DNA from: Cucumis sativus
Lineage: Eukaryota; Streptophyta; Magnoliopsida; Cucurbitales; Cucurbitaceae
Direction: 5' to 3'
NCBI RefSeq assembly: GCF_000004075.3
Contig: NC_026655.2
Span: 2,108,001 to 2,172,000 of the forward strand
DNA length: 64,000 nucleotides
The notes under the pieces: generated by a model
What the model was told of the DNA's origin: nothing
The model's database searches: none
What the model saw: only the letters and a program-made list of their open reading frames with translations
Program-made: the position numbers and the translations under genes
Shown here: piece after piece, positions 62,268-64,000 of the stretch
Layout of the letters: the number at the start of each line of letters is the position of its first letter
How positions within the stretch are numbered: the first letter of the stretch is position 1

Positions 62268-62750
62268 ATGGCTGCACTAGCAGTTGAGCAGCTTAATCAA
62301 TTACGAGACATTTTTGCACGATTTGACATGGATTCAGACGGAAGTCTTACAATTCTTGAATTAGCGGCATTGCTTCGATCTCTTGGTTTGAAGCCATCCG
62401 GTGATCAAATCCATGTTCTTCTTGCTAATATGGATTCGAATGGTAATGGATCTGTTGAGTTTGATGAATTGGTGACAGCGATTATGCCGGATTTCAATGA
62501 AGAGGTAATGGTAAATCAAACGCAACTTCTGGAGGTTTTCCGTTCGTTCGATCGAGATGGGAATGGATATATAACAGCGGCGGAACTGGCGGGATCTATG
62601 GCGAAAATGGGACAGCCATTGACGTACAGAGAATTAACGGAGATGATGAAGGAAGCAGATACGGATGGCGATGGAGTCATTAGCTTCAATGAATTTGCAT
62701 CTGTAATGGCTAAATCTGCCGCTGATTTTCTAGGGCTTGCAATTTCTTGA
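62268..62750 (+). CDS. CML16: Calmodulin-like calcium-binding protein, CML15/16 type
   Basis: A small acidic calcium sensor of 160 residues with four canonical EF-hand loops at residues 20-31 (DMDSDGSLTILE), 56-67 (DSNGNGSVEFDE), 95-106 (DRDGNGYITAAE) and 131-142 (DTDGDGVISFNE). Each has acidic residues at positions 1, 3 and/or 5 and Glu at 12, so all four should bind calcium. It changes shape on binding and regulates partner proteins, which the sequence does not reveal. The tail AKSAADFLGL is shared with Arabidopsis CML15/16 as I remember them. There is no myristoylation glycine or C-terminal CAAX box. The ATG at 62268 fits the family start; an in-frame upstream ATG at 61977 would add 97 low-complexity residues and is rejected. 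No intron is present. CML15 versus CML16 is not decided. Confidence 0.93.
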   Translation: MAALAVEQLNQLRDIFARFDMDSDGSLTILELAALLRSLGLKPSGDQIHVLLANMDSNGNGSVEFDELVTAIMPDFNEEVMVNQTQLLEVFRSFDRDGNGYITAAELAGSMAKMGQPLTYRELTEMMKEADTDGDGVISFNEFASVMAKSAADFLGLAIS

Positions 62751-62764
62751 GTGAATTAGGTCAG

Positions 62765-62840
62765 AATCATTTCTTCTTCCTCCTTCCTCCTCTTCTTCTT
62801 CTTCCTCCTTCCTCCTTCCTCCTCTTCTTCTTCTTCTCTT
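62765..62840. repeat. Imperfect (TTC/CTCC) pyrimidine repeat
   Basis: Repeated blocks of TTCTTCTTCCTCCTTCCTCC type in the CML 3' untranslated region; about two copies of a roughly 37-base higher-order unit. Confidence 0.8.
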
Positions 62841-62906
62841 CAATTTGAAAGTGTAATATAATTATCAAAAGTTTTCCCTCACTCTTATCTAATCAACAAG
62901 CACCAA

Positions 62907-62930
62907 CGCCCCGCCCCGCCCCGCCCCGCC
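62907..62930. repeat. (CGCCC)n GC-rich minisatellite
   Basis: Nearly five perfect CGCCC units in otherwise AT-rich sequence, about 160 bases after the CML stop codon. On the minus strand it reads GGGCG repeats. Confidence 0.92.
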
Positions 62931-64000
62931 ATCATCTTAGAATCTTCCATTAACATAGCGTTTGATATTAATTCATCCTAACAAACTTCTGAACTTTTTC
63001 TTTCCCATCTAAATCTCCTGTCATCTTCAACAAATTTTCATTTCACTTTGTTTTATCTTCCGAAAAAGATCTTTTTTAAATACAGATAACAATAGAGCCG
63101 TTTTTTTTTTTTGTGATTCATTTTTTTTTTTACCAAGAAGATTCTAATGCAGATTTTTGTTTTCTTTTATGTTTACTCATTATGGATTTAAATTTAACAT
63201 GAACTTTATGAACTATCACATCAAACTCTCCTTGAAGATAATCTTATATCTTATTGTTTAGACAGTTGTAGAAAAGTCAGTTCTTCGTTCCATCGTCGAC
63301 CATATCTATGGCTCAAGAGCATGCTCAATACCACTACACACAAGCTCAATATATATATACGAGCATTATTCCATGAAAAAACTCGAATTGAATCGTCTCG
63401 TGAATGCCAACCCAGAACTTGTTTTGTTTTATCCAATCGAGTGGGTAATGTGTTGTGTTCTTGAGCTATGAGGGGATACAAATTTTCAGATAAGAACCCA
63501 CTTTTGGAGTGTGATGGGAACACCTTGGACGACGAAATTAATGTGTTTTGATTCTCAAAATTAAATGATTGAATAATTAATATTTTATTGATGGTATTCA
63601 TTGACCATTACCAACGTTTTAGTTCATGCAATGTTAAAATTAGATGTAGTCTAATCAAAATTAAAACTTTAAATTACTAGTTTTATAATAGAAAAAGCTT
63701 ACTCCTACGAAATTTCCATGAAATAAGTTTTTAAGTTTAAGTAAGAATAAAGAATAGTTTAGGAGATGAGGACATAGATAGGGAAGTCAACCCTTGATCC
63801 TATTTCCTCCGATTAACACTCATAATATAATCAACCACTCAATACATCGACAACCAAATCACAAGTTGGTAAGAATAAGTATAGTAATTGAAACCACATA
63901 TGTCTATCAATAAACTCCTAATTGTTCAATTGTTGCTATATTTGTAATTTTTAAAAAATATTTGCTATAAAGTTGAATGTTTCATCTTTATCTACAATAA

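Larger units (their letters stand above)
62751..64000. other. CML 3' region and downstream intergenic DNA
   Basis: It includes the CML 3' untranslated region with two odd simple repeats, then AT-rich sequence. The 116-residue minus-strand frame at 63251-63601 has no recognisable domain and is not supported. Confidence 0.6.

Noticed and set aside
63251..63601. Minus-strand 116-codon frame near the window end
   Set aside because: No recognised motif, and the composition is ordinary for chance frames in this sequence.
1..64000. CRISPR arrays, tRNA or rRNA genes, bacterial operons
   Set aside because: No regularly spaced repeats, no cloverleaf with both conserved boxes and a CCA-ready end, and no rRNA-like blocks were seen; the gene structure is eukaryotic.

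Overview
The window is nuclear DNA from a dicot plant, most probably a cucurbit (Cucumis or a close relative). It is AT-rich, with intron-bearing genes using GT/AG junctions, many (AT)n, (AAT)n and (GA)n microsatellites, and degraded transposon remnants between genes. The family placement is inference from protein and repeat flavour; no search was run.

Layout. 1-7.8 kb: gene-poor, repeat-bearing DNA ending in a pyrimidine-rich leader. 7.8-11.2 kb (+): an SPL6-type SBP-box transcription factor with a perfect miR156 target site. 14.1-17.1 kb (-): UDP-arabinopyranose mutase / reversibly glycosylated polypeptide (RGP). 20.6-22.9 kb (+) and 23.6-26.4 kb (-): two COBRA-family GPI-anchored wall proteins, tail to tail, one COBL4/brittle-culm-like and one COBRA-like. 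30.2-31.8 kb (-): an intronless PPR protein resembling PNM1. 33.3-33.9 kb (-): a truncated, frameshifted F-box pseudogene. 34.6-41.4 kb (-): a 14-exon peroxisomal-type acyl-activating enzyme (AAE17/18-like, 725 aa). 44.5 kb: a stray copy of that gene's last exon. 49.4-50.0 kb (+): a single-domain AP2/ERF factor. 55.7-61.3 kb: a tandem duplication, unit about 2.8 kb, each copy carrying an intronless F-box gene (-). 62.3-62.8 kb (+): a four-EF-hand calmodulin-like protein (CML15/16 type).

The splice models for SPL, RGP, both COBRA genes and AAE were built by hand; all junctions keep frame and give proteins of normal family length. Three neighbours (RGP and the two COBRA genes) act in cell-wall carbohydrate supply or cellulose assembly. 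This looks like conserved gene order rather than an operon-like system.

I found no previously undescribed biological system. The most useful observations are the matched COBRA pair and its probable synteny, the miR156 site, a non-canonical peroxisomal-type C-terminus on the AAE, the F-box and AAE fragments, and three families of degraded repeats that can be recognised by comparing places within this window.
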